Positions 62,842 through 64,000 of a stretch of DNA of 64,000 nt are shown piece by piece (within the stretch, counting starts at the first letter, position 1; the number at the start of each line of letters is the position of its first letter). The position numbers and the translations under genes were made by a program. The stretch is taken from positions 4,007,501 to 4,071,500 of the forward strand of contig NZ_FSRB01000001.1 in NCBI RefSeq assembly GCF_900129635.1, written 5' to 3'. Below the pieces are notes generated by a model that saw only the letters and a program-made list of their open reading frames with translations, was not told the DNA's origin and did no database searches. The stretch is from Singulisphaera sp. GP187. Lineage in GTDB: Bacteria; Planctomycetota; Planctomycetia; Isosphaerales; Isosphaeraceae.

Positions 62842-63876
62842 CTATTTGAGCTCAAGACTGCTCGGCTTGACCCCCGTCTTGAATTTCCCGAATCCAAACG
62901 GAAGCGGGTGGTACTCGCCGACGATCGAGACGTCGGCATCGGCGGAGAGCTTGCTCTCGAGGCCGGTCGCCCAGTAGGTTGCATTGACCAACAGCCTGCG
63001 CACCCCTTCGTTCTCAAGGTCTTGCGAAGCGCCCATCGTGGTCGCGAAGACGCGACCGGTCTTGCCATGCGCGCCGGAGTAGGACTTGGTCCAGGCGACA
63101 GGCATCATCGGATCGTTCTTCGACCCCGTGATCGGGGAATCGTCAGGCTTCATCCCTGAGAGAATCTGCCCGAAGACCAAGGGCTTACTGTCGCCGGGCA
63201 AGGGCAACCGCACGCCATAAACATCGGTTGGCCCCCAGATCTGGCCATCTTTGATCCCTTTGAGGATCGGGTGGTTCTGCTCCCCGGGAGCGAGGATTCC
63301 GCGCGTGCTCTGCGAACCATGGGCGCCGTGGTGGCTGTGCCAGGTCTCACCGAAAATGAGCCGGCCGAAGCCCCCCTCGAAGCCGGGGACCTTGCCGTTC
63401 CAGGTGTACTTGGCATAGGTCTTGTTCTTCTTGAAGTCGAACGCATGCGTGGCAGTTCGGAGGCCGATGATCGGCCGGCCCGACTCGAGGTAGTCGACCA
63501 CGTGCTTCATCTGATCGTCCGGCAAGTCCCGAAACCGGGTGGCGATGATCAGCAGGTCGGCCGTGTCGAGCGCTTCCAGGCCGGGGATGTTGTCGAGCCG
63601 TTTGGGGTCGATCGTCCCGTCGTCACCGATCGCGAACAGGACGGTGCAGGTAAATCCATGCCGCGTGGCCAGGATCTTGGCCAGTTGGGGCAGCGCCTCC
63701 TCCGAGCGGTACTCCTCGTCGCCGCTGACCAGGACGACGCGCGTGCCCTTGCCCGGACCGTCGCCTCCTCGGTATACGACCCAGGAGTCATCAGCCTGGG
63801 CGCGGCCGCCGCAAACAGCGATCAAGGCGAACGCCCAGAAAAGGCGATATCGCTCCGCGATTCTTATCTTGGCCAC
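62842..63876 (-). CDS. Secreted ThuA-like domain protein
   Basis: 344 residues: a signal peptide (LFWAFALIAVCGGRAQA), then a ThuA-like fold related to glutamine amidotransferases (VVLVSGDEEYRSEEALPQL, DTADLLIIATRFRDLP, RPIIGLRTATHAFDF, WHSHHGAHGSQSTRG, and VFATTMGASQDLENEGVRRL). The usual amidotransferase Cys is replaced in the RTATH segment, as in other ThuA proteins. ThuA is linked to trehalose/sucrose-type sugar metabolism in rhizobia; in planctomycetes the role is unknown. It starts with GTG at 63876, with GAGG 8 nt upstream. Confidence 0.88.
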   Translation of the reverse strand: MAKIRIAERYRLFWAFALIAVCGGRAQADDSWVVYRGGDGPGKGTRVVLVSGDEEYRSEEALPQLAKILATRHGFTCTVLFAIGDDGTIDPKRLDNIPGLEALDTADLLIIATRFRDLPDDQMKHVVDYLESGRPIIGLRTATHAFDFKKNKTYAKYTWNGKVPGFEGGFGRLIFGETWHSHHGAHGSQSTRGILAPGEQNHPILKGIKDGQIWGPTDVYGVRLPLPGDSKPLVFGQILSGMKPDDSPITGSKNDPMMPVAWTKSYSGAHGKTGRVFATTMGASQDLENEGVRRLLVNATYWATGLESKLSADADVSIVGEYHPLPFGFGKFKTGVKPSSLELK

Positions 63877-63965
63877 GGTTCAGCCTCGCATTCGAAAAAA
63901 AAAGGAGCGTCGATCAGTCGACGGCCACAGAGCATCAGTCATTCAAATCAGCATTTTCCCGCTTG

Positions 63966-63985
63966 TTGGGTGGGCACGACCCACC
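63966..63985. repeat. Family-B repeat, partial, at window end
   Basis: TTGGGTGGGCACGACCCACC shares the GGGTGGGCACG core with the family-B unit at 8892-8972. The second arm, if present, lies outside the window. Confidence 0.5.
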
Positions 63986-64000
63986 ACCTTTGATCGTTTT

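Overview
The window looks like a chromosomal segment of a high-GC planctomycete, most likely of the Isosphaeraceae/Gemmatales type. This is inferred from gene content only: a DUF1549/DUF1553 + DUF1501 + WD40 cluster, a PVC-type propeller/HEAT/cytochrome c protein, Tat-exported Gfo/Idh/MocA and DUF1501 proteins, ThuA-like and DUF5009 proteins, an ECF sigma factor, and two secreted proteins that begin with the planctomycete LE-x-R-type N-terminal motif. I saw no rRNA, tRNA or CRISPR array. The window opens inside a gene of unknown function.

Layout. 1-16 kb: an S9 peptidase, a matrixin-like metalloprotease, an ECF sigma factor, a diiron ferritin-like protein, a redoxin, an RCK/TrkA-N membrane protein without a recognisable K+ filter, an SGNH hydrolase with a helical insertion, a STAS protein and several small unknown genes. 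16-28 kb: three large exported proteins (an eight-repeat Ig-like protein, a HEAT protein and a 1308-residue unknown), then an esterase. 29-32.6 kb: a Gfo/Idh/MocA oxidoreductase and a complete group II intron. 32.6-47.6 kb: a nitrate assimilation locus. 47.8-64 kb: DUF5009, a CE15-like esterase, the DUF1549/DUF1501/WD40 cluster, a sulfotransferase, a PVC-type propeller/HEAT/cytochrome protein, a lactonase, an ArsR-type regulator and a ThuA-like protein.

The nitrate locus is the functional core. A histidine kinase with a NarX/PilJ-type P-box and a FixJ-type regulator lie upstream of a fused iron-sulfur/membrane-anchor subunit, a molybdopterin nitrate reductase, a NarK-type transporter, a siroheme nitrite reductase and a CysJ-like reductase in which a 4Fe-4S domain takes the place of the flavodoxin domain. 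The gene set suggests nitrate reduction fed from the quinol pool and nitrite reduction fed from NAD(P)H. Two nearly identical IS4-family copies now split the locus between transporter and nitrite reductase.

The most unusual signal is structural. Three families of palindromic, REP/MITE-like repeats are scattered between genes, and both kinds of mobile element sit in or against them. The group II intron interrupts one family-C repeat at a position that can be read exactly from two uninterrupted copies in the same window. The IS doublet encloses, and is flanked by, family-A palindrome ends. The IS transposase start site lies in a perfect 13-bp stem that looks like a translational lock.
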